Positions 44,379 to 56,410 of a stretch of 64,000 nucleotides of DNA are shown piece after piece. Position 1 is the stretch's first letter. Each line of letters opens with the position of its first letter. Under the pieces are notes generated by a model that saw only the letters and a program-made list of their open reading frames with translations, did no database searches and was not told the DNA's origin. Position numbers and translations under genes: made by a program. Location: assembly GCF_024679245.1 (NCBI RefSeq), contig NC_090174.1, positions 46,374,188-46,438,187 on the forward strand, written 5' to 3'. The DNA is from Pseudorasbora parva (lineage: Eukaryota; Chordata; Actinopteri; Cypriniformes; Gobionidae).

Positions 44379-45539
44379 CTTATGCTGTGCTATCTGTCAG
44401 TATCTAACTTAGCCTATATGAATGCTTAGCCTCACATATACTTAGCCTCTATCCTATCTGTAACTGTCTATATCCTATCAGTCAATATGACTAACCAAAA
44501 ATATAAATATAACTAACCAAAGCGCACTATTAAGCTCACTTATTTCCTGAGATCCATTATATACTTTTAATGTGATTTATATCACAAAATCTCTCTCCTC
44601 TCATAAAGACACACAAAGTGAAGGTGCATTAAATTAACTTTTACACTTTGTGGGGAATTATACAGATGTGTGACTGTGTGGTTTGTTCCTATTTTATTCA
44701 ATCAAATGAAGTTTCGACAGGCACCACCTGATGAAACACTTGTGAAACGGGCCAAGGCTTCATTTAGCCATATTAACGTGACATGCGTGTTTTGAATCAC
44801 AGTTCGGAGCAGTGAACCTGACTGTGGATTACTTCGCCTTTGAACTGTCATGTCCCCTTCCGAGATCCATTCTCTTCTCTTCAACCTTTCAGCCACCTCT
44901 CTCTGAAACCTGCAATACAGATAATACTGTTATTCTCAAATCAGTATCACCCATTATGAGCTGCTAAGAACACCTATATAATATCTCTGCTCACTGGTCT
45001 AGTGTTGAAATGGGCATGCTCTGGGATTCCAACACTGCTCTCATCAACTCGCTAACGGCATTCACAATACACTTCAAGGAAGACTTCGGCCAAATTGCCA
45101 GTTCCATATCCATTCACAATCAACTCATCTCCGTCAAAGTCAATCTTCAGTAAATGACAACAGATGTATCCAGGTTTATCCAGAAATTTAGTAAAATCAG
45201 TGCTCTAGTCACTTCCTTGCTGTGCAATGTACCCTTCCAAAGTCACTTCAGCCAAAGAATGATGTTCGACTTCGCCAGTCGGAGATCACCAAAATTACTC
45301 TTAAAGAGGTGTGTAAACTCGTAAGTATGATGTCAAAGGAGGTCTATTGCTCTAGACCTCCCCCTTTAAAAAGGAGTGATGAGATAGTTTACAGATTATC
45401 ATCACTCAATGGAGAGACCGTGTCTGTTCCCCGAATTAGTAAATACAAAAAAAACATCAAAACCATTCAACAGTAAAAATGTAATTGATGTACAACAAAT
45501 AAACAACAGATATAACACAGATGAACAAATGATAAAGCT
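44373..45539. other. No confident gene; possible LINE 5' part at the end
   Basis: 44980-45480 has loosely coding-like text on the plus strand (ALINSLTAFTIHFKEDFGQ, frames broken by stops) that may be the first ORF of the L2-type element which follows. Not secure. Confidence 0.3.
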
Positions 45540-45905
45540 AGTTGCTGAATTTTCAAACCCTTTCTCCAAAAGCGCTTATTGTTAATGATATGATTACAGA
45601 TCATAACCTAGATGTGCTGTGTTTGACAGAAACCAGGCTCAAACCTGATGACTACATTACTTTAAATGAGTCTACCCCCCAAAATAACTGTTATAAACAC
45701 AAGCTGCGTCTGAAAGGTAAAGGGTAGGTGTTGCTGTAATTTATAATAATATACTCTATTGGAGTTAGACAACCCGTATCAGGACCCACTCATCACTGTA
45801 ATCATATTTTAGATCAAATAATGTCTTATGGAATAAATGTTGATACCATTGAAATTCTGCAGCAGAGCGATGACATCTCAGATCATTACCTACATACACA
45901 ATATG
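45540..45905 (+). pseudogene. L2-type LINE endonuclease fragment
   Basis: The plus-strand translation includes LNFQTLSPKALIVNDMITDH, then LDVLCLTETRLKPDDYITLN, KHKLRLKGKG and, after a gap, a piece ending DDISDHY. TETRL-KPDD and SDH are landmarks of the AP-endonuclease domain of CR1/L2-type non-LTR elements. Stops and small deletions break it. Its RT part lies 1.5 kb further on, so other DNA has probably inserted between. Confidence 0.75.
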
Positions 45906-45944
45906 TTTTCATAAATGCTCAAGCTTTGCATGTCCTTGTATTAC

Positions 45945-47385
45945 AAGTTTATCCTGAATGGACATTTCAGACTATACAATAATTTAAATGGTCTCTTCTT
46001 CGCTGCAATTGCGTTTTCTGTTTGCATTTGTTGTTTTTCCTCTTCAGTGCTGACTTTATTATTTATATAGAGTGCACAGTGTTTCAGTGACTGTCCAAAG
46101 CACGTAAATATAAAAGTGTGAAATGTTACTTTACCCGAGGTTAAAAGTGTGTTTAGAATGACGATAAGCTCAGTGTGAAAAGCCCTATGAAGTGCTTGCC
46201 TTTGAATTCTGTATACATTTTGAACTGAAAATGGTTAATTAATTTGATTGTGACAGGGTATAATTTATGTCAGAAATATAGACATGAGAAACTGAATTTC
46301 ACAACTTTATTATACATACATCCTGACTTCAACACGATATTGTTAAAACACTTCCAACATTTCATCCTATTTTTTTGTACCCTTGTCTCATGAAGGAGCC
46401 ACGGATCACAGAAGACCTCTGCACTGCAGTGTAAAGACTGTGGAACAACCAAAAGTGTTCAACAGTTTAGTGGAAGAGCCCTGATTTCTGAAATTTGAAA
46501 ATGGAAGACTAGGAAAAAGCCCTTCAACTTTCACAGGCTGAATGGTTGACCGACAACTGGCCAAAGAGACAGTTGTCAATGTTTATAGAGGTTACATTTA
46601 TTTTAGATTTAATTTGTCATGTTCCTGCTGTGCAATAACTTTCAACTTAATTAAATTTATTTTCCTTGGTCTGATTGTGTATTTTTTTAAAGCAAACCCA
46701 AGCTAGTATAATGATGCCTTTGCTACTTAAGGGGATTTTTAAGCAACATTTTATAAAATTAAACAATTTCTGTGTGTTTTGGGGTTTGATTAATCTGAAT
46801 CATGCATAACAGTGTAGAATTGTGTAATGTATATTATGTACTATGAAAAAAAGGTTTATTCTGAGATGCTTGAGTAAAAAAAAATATATTGTGTCATAAA
46901 AATAAATGTTCAAATGCTCAATCTTTGTTTTCATTTTTTGTGTGTTAAGATTTGTGTTCAGTTTATCTAATATAATATTTAAGACATAATATAAATAAAA
47001 AATAATAATAATAGCAACTTTTTACTTTAAAAACGTTACAATGGTTTTTTTATAAATAAATTTTTTAGCGTAAATTATTTTATTTTGTATTAATATCCAG
47101 TATTGTTTATTTTAAAACATATTTATATGATTTAACTATGAGTGAGTATATCTATCTAGCCTATCTATCATCTCTCTATCTATCTTCAATTAGAACTTAT
47201 GAATTAAATACTTGACATTATTAACATCGTTTAAACTTTGGGCTTGAAATGCTCCAAATAGAACAATGCATACAAAGATAAATCAGCTCCGCCCACTTCC
47301 GGCATGAGACTGTGCCGTGGCGCTGTTGTCGCCCTCAGACTGTTGTGAGTGACGTATATGGGTTCTGCGGTTTTGCAGTTAGACC
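45945..47385. other. Unidentified insertion between LINE parts
   Basis: AT-rich sequence separating the endonuclease and RT parts of one LINE. No frame, terminal repeat or duplication recognised. A degenerate CTAT/CTATC run lies near 47149-47183. Confidence 0.4.
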
Positions 47386-47830
47386 TGTCTCGTTACAAAT
47401 TATTTTATCATCTGATCATGGTTGTATATCTCTATTAGTGTTACTCGATCTTAGCGCTGAAATCGATACTATTGATCACAACATTCTTTTGAATAGACTT
47501 TAAAGACTTTAATAAAATTATGTTAGCATTAGTGAAATTGCATTGGTATGGTTTAAATCGTACTTATTTGACCGTTATCAGTTTGTAGCAGTAAATGAAG
47601 AGATGTCACACCAGTCACAAGTTTAGTATGGAGTTCCGCAAATGCTTTTCCCCCTGTATATGCTACCACTGGGAGATATCATTAGGAAGCATGGTGTTAG
47701 TTTTCATTGTTATGCTGACGATACTCAGGTCTATATTTCTTCACGCCCTGACAACACTTACCATTTCACAAGATTAACGGAATGCATAGCTGATATAAAA
47801 AAAAATGATAATAGTAATTTATATAAAATA
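47386..47830 (+). pseudogene. L2-type LINE reverse transcriptase fragment
   Basis: Pieces read SDHGCISLLVLLDLSAEIDTID (RT motif with the first catalytic aspartate), IALVWFKSYL-like text, then MLPLGDII and FHCYADDTQVYISS (YADD catalytic box). A frame change and stops separate the pieces. The thumb region is mostly deleted before the text resumes near 47900 with FKSRLK. Identity is clear, activity lost. Confidence 0.85.
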
Positions 47831-47899
47831 TACTATTAACTTAATTAATTTAAAAAAAATAATTATTATTGGACAAAAAAACTAGTAACCTAGAACACA

Positions 47900-47940
47900 C
47901 ACCCTGACACACTCTGTCAGTTTAAATCTAGACTAAAAAC
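47900..47940 (+). pseudogene. LINE ORF2 C-terminus, left half
   Basis: ACACTCTGTCAGTTTAAATC onwards encodes TLCQFKSRLK. The next codons (THLF) are found at 50018-50035, on the far side of the foldback-like unit. FKSRLKTHLF is the typical end of fish L2-type ORF2. Confidence 0.8.
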
Positions 47941-47997
47941 CCTACGGTGGTACAGTAGTGCAGCCATACTAAATTTAACCACATCACAAGGAAATCA

Positions 47998-49350
47998 CCA
48001 CAACACAACGGAATTAAGCCACAACACAACGGAATTAAGCCACAACACAACGAAATCACCACAACACAACAGAATTAAACCACAACACAACGGAATTAAG
48101 CCACAACACAACGGAATTAAGCCACAACACAACGGAATTAAGCCACAACACAACGAAATCACCACAACACAACGGAATTAAGCCACAACACAACGGAATT
48201 AAGCCACAACACAACGAAATCACCACAACACAACGGAATTAAGCCACAACACAACGAAATCACCACAACACAACGGAATTAAGCCACAACACAACGAAAT
48301 CACTACAACACAACGGAATTAAGCCACAACACAACGAAATCACCACAACACAACGGAATTAAGCCACAACACAACGAAATCACCACAACACAACGGAATT
48401 AAGCCACAACACAACGAAATCACCACAACACAACGGAATTAAGCCACAACACAACGAAATCACCACAACACAACGGAATTAAGCCACAACACAACGAAAT
48501 CGCCACAACACAATGGAAACTAGCCACAACACAACGAAATCACCACAACACAACGGAATTAAGCCACAACACAACGAAATCGCCACAACACAACGGAAAC
48601 TAGCCACAACACAACTAAATCGTCACAACACAACAGAAATGAGCCACAACACAACAGAAACGAGCCACAAAACAACTAAATCGCCACAACCCAACGGAAA
48701 CTAGCCACAACACAACTAAGTCGTCACAACACAATGGAAACGAGCCACAACACAACGAAATCGCCACAACACAACGGAAACGAGCCACAACACAACGGAA
48801 ACGAGCCACAACACAACGAAATCGCCACAACACAACAGAAACGAGCCACAACACAACGAAATCGTCACAACACAACAGAAATGAGCCACAACACAACGGA
48901 AACGAGCCACAACACAACGAAATCGTCACAACACAACAGAAATGAGCCACAACACAACAAAATCACCACAACACAACGAAATCGCCACAACACAACGAAA
49001 TCGCCACAACACAACGGAAACGAGCCACAACACACCGAAATCGCCACAACACAACGGAAACGAGCCACAACACAACGAAATCGTCACAACACAATGGAAA
49101 CGAGCCACAACACAACAAAATCACCACAACACAACGGAAACGAGCCACAACACAACTAAGTCGTCACAACACAACGGAAACGAGCCACAACACAACTAAG
49201 TCGTCACAACACAATGGAAACGAGCCACAACACAACGAAATCACCACAACACAACGGAAACGAGCCACAACACAATGAAATCCTCACAACACAACAGAAA
49301 TGAGCCACAACACAACAAAATCGCCACAACACAACGGAATCACCACAAAA
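47998..49350 (+). repeat. Minisatellite arm, forward
   Basis: Units of 19-21 bp share CCACAACACAAC and vary in the tail (GGAATTAAG, GAAATCA, GGAAACGAG, TAAGTCGT). From 48100 to 48500 a regular 40-bp two-unit period dominates. Later units are more mixed. Confidence 0.95.
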
Positions 49351-49594
49351 CAACGGAAATGCTCCCAACCAAGAGGGGCCATTGCTCTATAGATTGGCCA
49401 GTCTTACAAATACATAAACACTACGATCAGTTTTAAGTGTGTAACCATTAAATATCGACATGAAATATCAATTCAAAATCCCCTACATGCTTTATAGCTC
49501 CATATTTATACTTGATAACGCCTTTACACACTGTCACGGTGGAATGCCCAAGGAAACGTCTGCCAATTCCACTATGCAGTTGAAACAGTGGAGC

Positions 49595-49992
49595 ATTTCC
49601 GTTGTGTTGTGGTGATTTGGTTGTGTTGTGCCTTGTTTCCGTTGTGTTGTGGTGATTTGGTTGTGTTGTGGCTCGTTTCCGTTGTGTTGTGGTGATTTCG
49701 TTGTGTTGTGCCTTGTTTCTGTTGTGTTGTGGCGATTTCGTTGTGTTGTGGATTAAATCCGTTGTGTTGTGGCGATTTCTTTGTGTTGTGGTTTAATTTA
49801 GTATGACTGCACTACAGGCTTACCGTATGTTTCCGTTGTGTTGTGGCGATTTCTTTGTGTGGTGGTTTAATTCCGTTGTGTTGTGGCGATTTCGTTGTGT
49901 TGTGCCGATTTCTTTGCGTGTGGTTTAATTCCGTTGTGTTTTGGGGCGATTTCGTTGTGTTGTGGCGATTTTGTTGTGTTGTGGTTAAATTT
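49595..49992 (-). repeat. Minisatellite arm, inverted
   Basis: The same unit in reverse complement (CCGTTGTGTTGTGG...), about 20 units, much shorter than the forward arm. Confidence 0.93.
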
Positions 49993-50017
49993 AGTATGGC
50001 TGCCCTGGCCCACCGTA

Positions 50018-50800
50018 AAAAACACATCTCTTTACTATGCACATTTTAACTTACATTATTCAAATCAATTGTCTGATTGTTAGGCTGCATATACTAGGTT
50101 AGTCGGAACCGGGAATACTTCCCATAACACCTGATGTACTCGTTGCATCATAATAAGAGTGGCATCTATGCTAATGTTAGTCTCTCTCTTTATCCCAAAG
50201 TTTACTGTAGTCGACTGGATCTAGGCCGTGTCCGGATCGGATAGTGGACCTGTGCCCAGACATGACCAACGCATGTCTGCTGAGCCTGTGTCAACTGGTG
50301 TCTCCTCTGAAATTGCCTCACTGGCACTTCATCCTCAATAAACCCATCTCCAGCGTGATGACTCCGATCCTTCAAATATTCATCATTTTGTGTAATCGAC
50401 ACGTCATCCTCAATGAACCCGTCTCTTGCCTGATAGCCAGAAATGTTCAATATTCCGATCTAATATGATTTCTGACCTGTAGGGTTGCCATAATAATAAT
50501 CATACACTGTGTGTTAATAGGCCAGAGGACAACTGGCACCCCGACTGAGTCTGGTTTCTCCCAAGGTTTATTTTTCTCCATCATGTCCTATTGGAGTTTT
50601 GGTTTCTTGCCACTGTCGCCTTTGGCTTGGCTTGCTCAGCTGGGGACACTAAAATTATGATCCAAGTTATTCAACTAAATATACAAATAAAATTAATTGA
50701 TTAGATCTTAATTAATTGTATAAACTATATTACTGATCTGCCCACATTGTCGCTATATGATAAATAAAAATAAGCTGATAACATCACTGTTAAATATATA
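50018..50800 (+). pseudogene. LINE ORF2 end and 3' UTR
   Basis: 50018-50050 resumes the ORF2 frame with THLFTMHI. From about 50520, CCAGAGGACAACTGGCACCC, GTTTCTCCCAAGG and TTGGCTTGCTCAGCTGGGGA match the 3' untranslated region of fish L2-type elements as I remember them. No coding beyond the ORF2 end. Confidence 0.7.
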
Positions 50801-50840
50801 TCTTATAGTTGCTCTGCTGCGTACACTGGAACACCCCAAA

Positions 50841-51720
50841 ATATCAAGCATTCAAATCTAATTAAAAAAGTTTTACATTTGAGTGGTGAATCTTTAATGC
50901 TGATCTGTGGAATTATGAATATGTTTCTGGGAATTGTATAGTGTGAAAAGACTCGGCCACATAGGTCAAAGTGGCTTTCAAGGTTGAGCATCTTGCATTT
51001 GTATGTTTGATAAAATATAGCTTTTTATGTGTTTGCTTGTGGATTTGAACCTGTGATTATATTGTAAGCAGTTAGCAACAAGGAAGATGCCAGAATGAGA
51101 ACACAATGAGGAGGATTTAGCACTGCTGGATGGATAGCTCAGTACTTTCATTCAGCGCTAAGTGAATTAGATGGAACTTTCTGCAAGCTCTTACTTTCAC
51201 AGAAAGATACTGTAAACAGATGGCCGACTGGCAGATTAACAATTGTGTTTTTTTTCAATTGTAAAAAATATATATAGAATATGTTTTTTTGTATGTGCAT
51301 TATAAACAGCTTTTCAGTAATCATGACATGAAGTGTAGTTTGAGGCAATTATTATAAATTTCAGTATTATCAAATCTTTTGTTGTTGTTGACTGAAGTCA
51401 ACCAGTAGCGGTGGTCTGAAAGCCAAATGAATCCACATATAGAGGGAAAGGTGAGGCTGAGAATTCTTGAAAGGTCTGACACTCATTTCAGACAACAGCA
51501 GCTTTGAATCAGATGGCTCTCTCGCCCCGAATGAAAGCCCCTTTAAGTGCAAGGGTGCGATCTACAGTTTGATCAGCAGTCTGTTCTGAAAGAAGATCCA
51601 AAAAAAAAAAAAAAAAAAGGATGAGCTGGATTTAGAACTGCTCAGAGGTTCTAAATAATTATCAAAGAACAAAGTAATATCATGAAGGAGAAAGCAGGGG
51701 TGTAAATATGGATGAGCATA
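50841..51720 (+). repeat. Local direct duplication, copy 1
   Basis: Aligns with 52166-52990 over most of its length (ATATCAAGCATTCA, GAATATGTTTCTGGGAATTG, GGAGGATTTAGCACTGCTGG, GAAAGCCCCTTTAAGTGCAA, GGGGTGTAAATATGGATGAG). Differences and small indels are spread throughout, so the duplication is not recent. Non-coding as far as I see. Confidence 0.9.
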
Positions 51721-51800
51721 CGTTTTCTCATGCAGAATTGTTACATGCTATATTGCTCCCACTTCAGCAGCTTAATAAACTGCATTTTCCCATCATCACC

Positions 51801-52155
51801 CATAGACCGTAAAAAAATATGGACGACTTGACATCATCCGTTTCCGCTTGCCAGATTTGAAGCTTTCAGGCGGTCTGCACGGCGCTGACATCTTGGGACT
51901 GAGTCTGCACAGTAGAGCTCTCAGGACCAGAGTTGCGCAGTAGAGAGCAGGAAGTACAGTCGCGATATCAAAAGCCCGTCCACACTCTCGCAGATGCAGA
52001 ACAATTAATTATGTTGGTGTGAAATAAACAGTTATGGAAATGTGGAAATTATAGCTAAAGCTCTAATCTGCTCCCTAAAAATTCCGAAAAAAGTCTGTTA
52101 GTGCCTCAGTGACAACTTCACTCAGAGAAGATGTCGATCTCAGCTGTCAATCAAG
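51801..52155 (+). repeat. Interspersed repeat C, copy 2 (uninterrupted)
   Basis: The unfilled counterpart of 40357-41822. It lies between the two copies of the local duplication. Confidence 0.85.
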
Positions 52156-52165
52156 ACTACCAATA

Positions 52166-52990
52166 ATATCAAGCATTCAGATTAAATCAAACAAGTTTTA
52201 CATTTGAGTAGAGAATCTTTAAGGCTGATCTCTGGAATTATGAATATGTTTCTGGGAATTGTATAGTGTGAAAAGACTCGCCCACATAGGTCAAAGGGGC
52301 TTTCTGAGTTGATCCTCTTGCATTTCCTTCTGTATGTTTGATAAATGTAGCTTTTTTATTTGTGTTTGTTTGTGGATTTGAACCTGTGATTATATTGTAA
52401 GCAATTAGCAACAAAGAGGATGCCAGAATGAGAAAACAACGAGGAGGATTTAGCACTGCTGGATAGCACAGTACTTTTTTGTATGTGCATTATGAACAGT
52501 TTTTTAATAATCATGACATGAAGTGTTACATGTATGCTTCTCTGAAAAACACACAGGTCACTTTCCAGTCTACAATTGCCTGTACTGCAGCATGGAATGT
52601 TGTTTGAGGCAATTATTTTTAACTTCAAATCATTAAAATCTCTTTTTGAGGCACTGAATGCACTGACTGAAGTCAACCATTAGCGCTGGTCAGAAAGCCA
52701 AATTAATCCACATATGGAGGCAAGAGAAGAGAAATGAGGCTGAGAATTTTTGAAAGGTCTGACACTCCTTTTAGACAATAGCAGCTTTGAATCAGATGGC
52801 TCTCTCTCCCCAAATGAAAGCCCCTTTAAGTGCAAGGGTGCGACCTACAGTATGGGCAGCAGTCTGTTCTGAAAGAAGATCCAAAAAAGGAAGAGCTGGA
52901 TTTAGAACTGTTCAGAGGTTCTAAATAATTCTCAAAGAACCAATTAATGTCATGAAGGATAAAATGGGGGTGTAAATATGGATGAGTATG
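52166..52990 (+). repeat. Local direct duplication, copy 2
   Basis: Partner of 50841-51720, about 55 bp shorter, with the middle part (around 52480-52640) rearranged. Confidence 0.9.
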
Positions 52991-53240
52991 AGCTCCCTTT
53001 TTAAGGGAACTTGCGCTGCATCACCTCATTGGGAACGCCTCTCCAATAGAGAGACAGAATGTCATAGGTGGGTGATGTCATAGACCCGGAAACTATAAAA
53101 CATACCGGCAAACACATGCCTCCAGCTTCTGTTATCTTCACCAAGCACTCTATCGTATTTGGCGAGAAAAACACGCTTTCAGGGTCTGTCACGCGGTCTC
53201 ACTCTGCCCAACTTAATCTCACGACAAATTGCTAAACCTG
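52991..53240 (+). repeat. Possible retroelement terminal fragment
   Basis: AAGGGAACTTGCGCTGCATC, ATAGACCCGGAAACTATAAA and CTTCTGTTATCTTCACCAAG form a promoter-like block with a TATAAAA box at 53095. I recognise it as a recurrent cyprinid sequence, probably a retroelement end, but cannot name it. Confidence 0.35.
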
Positions 53241-54037
53241 CTTTTGATATTAAACAAAGCTAAGCATTTAATTTTTTTTAAAGTTTTAATGCGAAATTCA
53301 AACAATAAATAGTGTTTTGGTGCTAACGTGGCATAATGTTAAAGCCAGAGGCATTGAAAAACGGAGTTGCGGCATGCTCTCGTCTCCCGGCGACGCGCAC
53401 AATCACGCGGTGAGCGCTCAATAATTCTAGCGCTGTGTCAATGCATTTAAATGGCTTAAGCGGATACACAACAGTTTCACTATACAGATGTTTGCAGCAA
53501 GTTTTGGTAAACAGCACAGCATAGTTGTTGTGTATTTACAGTAATTAACTTCAGAGAACTCGACTTTGATCTATATACTTTTATTATCACAGTCTCAACT
53601 CTTCTTTGTGGTATTTACGTCCTACCAGACAACTGGTATACTAGTGACACCTATTGTTCATACATGTATTTCAATATACCACATATTCCCCTTTGTAAAA
53701 GTAAAAAGATCTGAATTAAACCCCCCAAAATATAACAAAGCACAGTAGGCTACACAAGAGAACCAACAGTTCTGAATTTCAACAACATGCATAGCCTTAT
53801 ATCACTGAATATTTCAAAAAGTATGCAATGTAATACCTAATGTTTAACCTGATCCAGTCTGGGGAAAAGGTGATCAAATATGTTTTCTCAATCTCTCTTA
53901 TTTCTTTTCCTTTCTTACTTTTTTTTCTGAAACATAAAAACACAACATAAATGTCTCAAATACCTTTTCTAGACTACGATCAACATTCAACACCTTTTAT
54001 CTTTTCCCCTTTTTGTTAAAGAATTGAGTATGTCCCT
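53241..54037. other. No supported gene
   Basis: AT-rich, no motif. It precedes the gypsy remnant and could include its decayed 3' flank, but no LTR partner was found. Confidence 0.4.
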
Positions 54038-55760
54038 TTATGTAATATAGTCCTTAACCCACTCTGGGGCACGACACACTCTACGAGGACGAGAAGTACA
54101 AGGAGAGATTGACATTTGAGATGTCTGGGGTGCTTGAAAAGGCCTAAAGAAATCTTCTGCTAGAGAAGGTGCACCAGAAGTAAAACAGGATGAAGATGGA
54201 TCCAGGTGAATAGCATTCCAAGCTTTTCCATCAGAGAGAAGATATGTTGCAGGGCCTTTCTGAGCCACAACGTTAAAAGGCTGAGAAAACTTGGAATGTC
54301 CTTTCTTGATAATTCCAGGCCTCCTAATGCACACAAACGAACCAACTTGCCGATCTGTGTACTTTTTCATTTTGTTTTGGGACTGCCAGATTTGAAGATG
54401 CCAAATTCAAATTGTATTGGGCCCACAATTGGAAGACCACCCACATGCATCTTTGTCTTAATTTGACGGCCATGCTGAAGTTCAGCAGGTGACAATTTTG
54501 TCACAGCATGTGGAGTTGCTCTGTATGTATGTAGAAACTTTCCAATCTTTACCTTCAATGCTAGCAGTCTGCAAACAGTCTTTGAACACTCGATTGAAGG
54601 GTTCAATCTCACCATTTGCTTGGATAATATACAGAGCTATGGTAGTGTTTAATATCTCTATCTGAGAGGAATGCCTCAAACTCAGCCGAAACAAACTGTG
54701 AGCCATTATCAGTCACAAGGTTAAGTGGATTTCCTTCATGGCTGAACACAGCAGACAGAAACTTCACAACAGTCACAGAAGTAACATAAGGCGGAAACGC
54801 GATTTACTGGCCATTTACTGTAGTAATCAATGAGTGTCATTATAAAACGTCAACCTTGGGGAGCATTATTCAAAGGCCCAACTACATCAATAGTCAGTTT
54901 CTCCCAAGCCATTGTTGGAGTAGGCACAGGACAGAGTGGATCTGCATGGGTAATAGCAGTCTTGTCATGCTGGAGACAGGTGGAACAGGATTTGATGGCA
55001 TTTTCCACTTGACAGTCCATGCCAGGCCACCAGTACAAGTCCCTCAGCCTCTGCTTTGTGCACACCATCCCTTGATGAGTGGCATGTGCAAGCTGGATGA
55101 ACTTTGATTGCAAAACTTCCGGAATGATCACTCTGTGTGTACCACGGATTACATATCCATCTTGTACAGCCAGCTCCTTGCGGATACGATGATATGGAGC
55201 TATAGCAGGATTCAAGCTTTTTGCACTACGAGGCCACCCCTTTTCAATGCAGAGCTTTACCTTTTGAAGGATAGGACAAGCATTGCAAGTAGACCTCAGT
55301 TCCTCTACAGAAACGGCTGCAAATCCAGGAGACAGTAGAGCTACCATCTCAGGCTCTTGGTATTGACTATTCTCAGCTGATAGAAACGGAAGTCTGGACA
55401 AACAATCAGCTGTGACATTGTCTCAACCAGGTTTGTATTCCATGCTCTAATTAAAACACAGAAGGCATGCAGACCATTGGGCAATTCTCATACCTCCACG
55501 TCCAAGGACTTTTGTGGAAAGTAATGGAGATAAGGGGCTGTGGTTAGTACAAAGAGTGAAATGGCGGCCCCATAGGTAGGTGCGCCATTTTTTCTGTAGC
55601 CAAAACACATGCCAAGGGCCTCTTTTTCTGTTGTGGAACTTTCTTTCATAGTCTGACAGTGTTCTAGATGCGAAAGCAACTGTTCTTTCAGTACTGCCAT
55701 GACACTGCCACCAATGCCATAATCTGAAGTATCCATTGTGACTGTCGTCGGTAAAGCAGG
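54038..55760 (-). pseudogene. Ty3/gypsy pol remnant (RNase H then integrase)
   Basis: On the minus strand: RNase H text MDTSDYGIGG ... TTEKEALGM (55736-55488, with a frame slip), then 55401-54850 with the integrase zinc region (ATHQGM ... CSTCLQH) and core start (WEKLTIDVVGP), then 54700-54400 with ERFNR-like text followed by ATPHAVTKLSPAELQHGR, and 54370-54038 with the integrase tail (QPFNVVAQKGPATYLLSDGK). The order RNase H then integrase is the ordinary Ty3/gypsy order, unlike the element at 8436. Several frameshifts and stops. No LTRs or RT seen, so it is an internal fragment. Confidence 0.85.
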
Positions 55761-56320
55761 ATCAAATAATGCAATACTCTATTTTTATTTACATCATGTA
55801 TTAAGTTTAAGTTTAAATAATACTTAGATGCTATAGATTCTCTTCGCATCTGGGTATTTGTGTACATTAACAGCATACAGTCTAAAGTGTTTTATTAAAC
55901 ACTCATTAGACACTTTATTTCTACTTTATTTTTGTTGAAAATAAATGCCTTTTCGATGTGATTTGTGATAACATCGAAAATGTATATAATACAGATTCGA
56001 ACCAAGGACTTTGAAAAAAGCATCAAATAAACCAGGCTTCCACACTAGTGCCTGTGCCACTGAAGACATTAGACATATTTTCTAAACTTCATTGGTGATC
56101 CGACACAATGTTGCTATTATGTTGTTTCCTTGATTTATAGTCAGTGTTTAGCCTAATATTTTTATACATGTCATACATAGGCCTACCGTTCGTTTATAAA
56201 AGAGGCGATCTGGCGCTGGACTATGTTGTTTATAAAATCATATTTTGTTTTGTTTTTTGCCGCTGTGGTTAGTGGCGAAAGGCATCAGTTTTCTCTTGTG
56301 GCTGTTAGAGCATTTTATCA
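55761..56320. other. No supported gene
   Basis: AT-rich sequence with no motif-bearing frame. Confidence 0.4.
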
Positions 56321-56327
56321 CTACAGG

Positions 56328-56410
56328 GGCACAGTTGTAGCTTAGTGGTTAGAGTGTCGGGCTTGTAACCCAAGAGTTGCCGGTTCGAGTCTCACGGCTG
56401 GTGTGTTGCG
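56328..56410 (+). repeat. tRNA-derived SINE head
   Basis: GTAGCTTAGTGGTTAGAG (box A) and GGTTCGAGTCT (box B) are RNA polymerase III promoter elements with tRNA spacing. The middle can fold as an anticodon arm with loop CTTGTAA (TGT, threonine-like), but the stem has a mismatch and the acceptor arm does not close. It is a SINE rather than a working tRNA gene. The tail beyond 56400 is unassigned. Confidence 0.75.

Larger units (their letters stand above)
47941..50017. mobile_element. Foldback-like unit built of minisatellite
   Basis: The left end CCTACGGTGG...GCAGCCATACTAAATTTAACC and the right end GGTTAAATTTAGTATGGCTGC...CCCACCGTA are inverted repeats. AAAAAC lies outside each end (47935-47940, 50018-50023). 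The arms are long arrays of CCACAACACAAC units, forward at 47998-49350 and inverted at about 49600-49990, around a 230-bp spacer. The innermost arms also pair (GGAAATGCTCC with GGAGCATTTCC). An extra internal copy of the end lies at about 49780-49830. It splits LINE ORF2. No transposase; open frames on both strands come from the repeat. Confidence 0.8.

Noticed and set aside
48513..49199. Open frames of up to 141 codons on both strands (METSHNTTKSPQHN-type and MARFRCVVAISLCC-type)
   Set aside because: They are translations of the 19-21 bp satellite on either strand. A unit lacking stops gives long frames automatically; there is no start context, splice site or family match.
56328..56410. A genuine tRNA-Thr gene
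   Set aside because: Box A and B are present but the acceptor stem does not pair and the anticodon stem has a mismatch, so a SINE head fits better.
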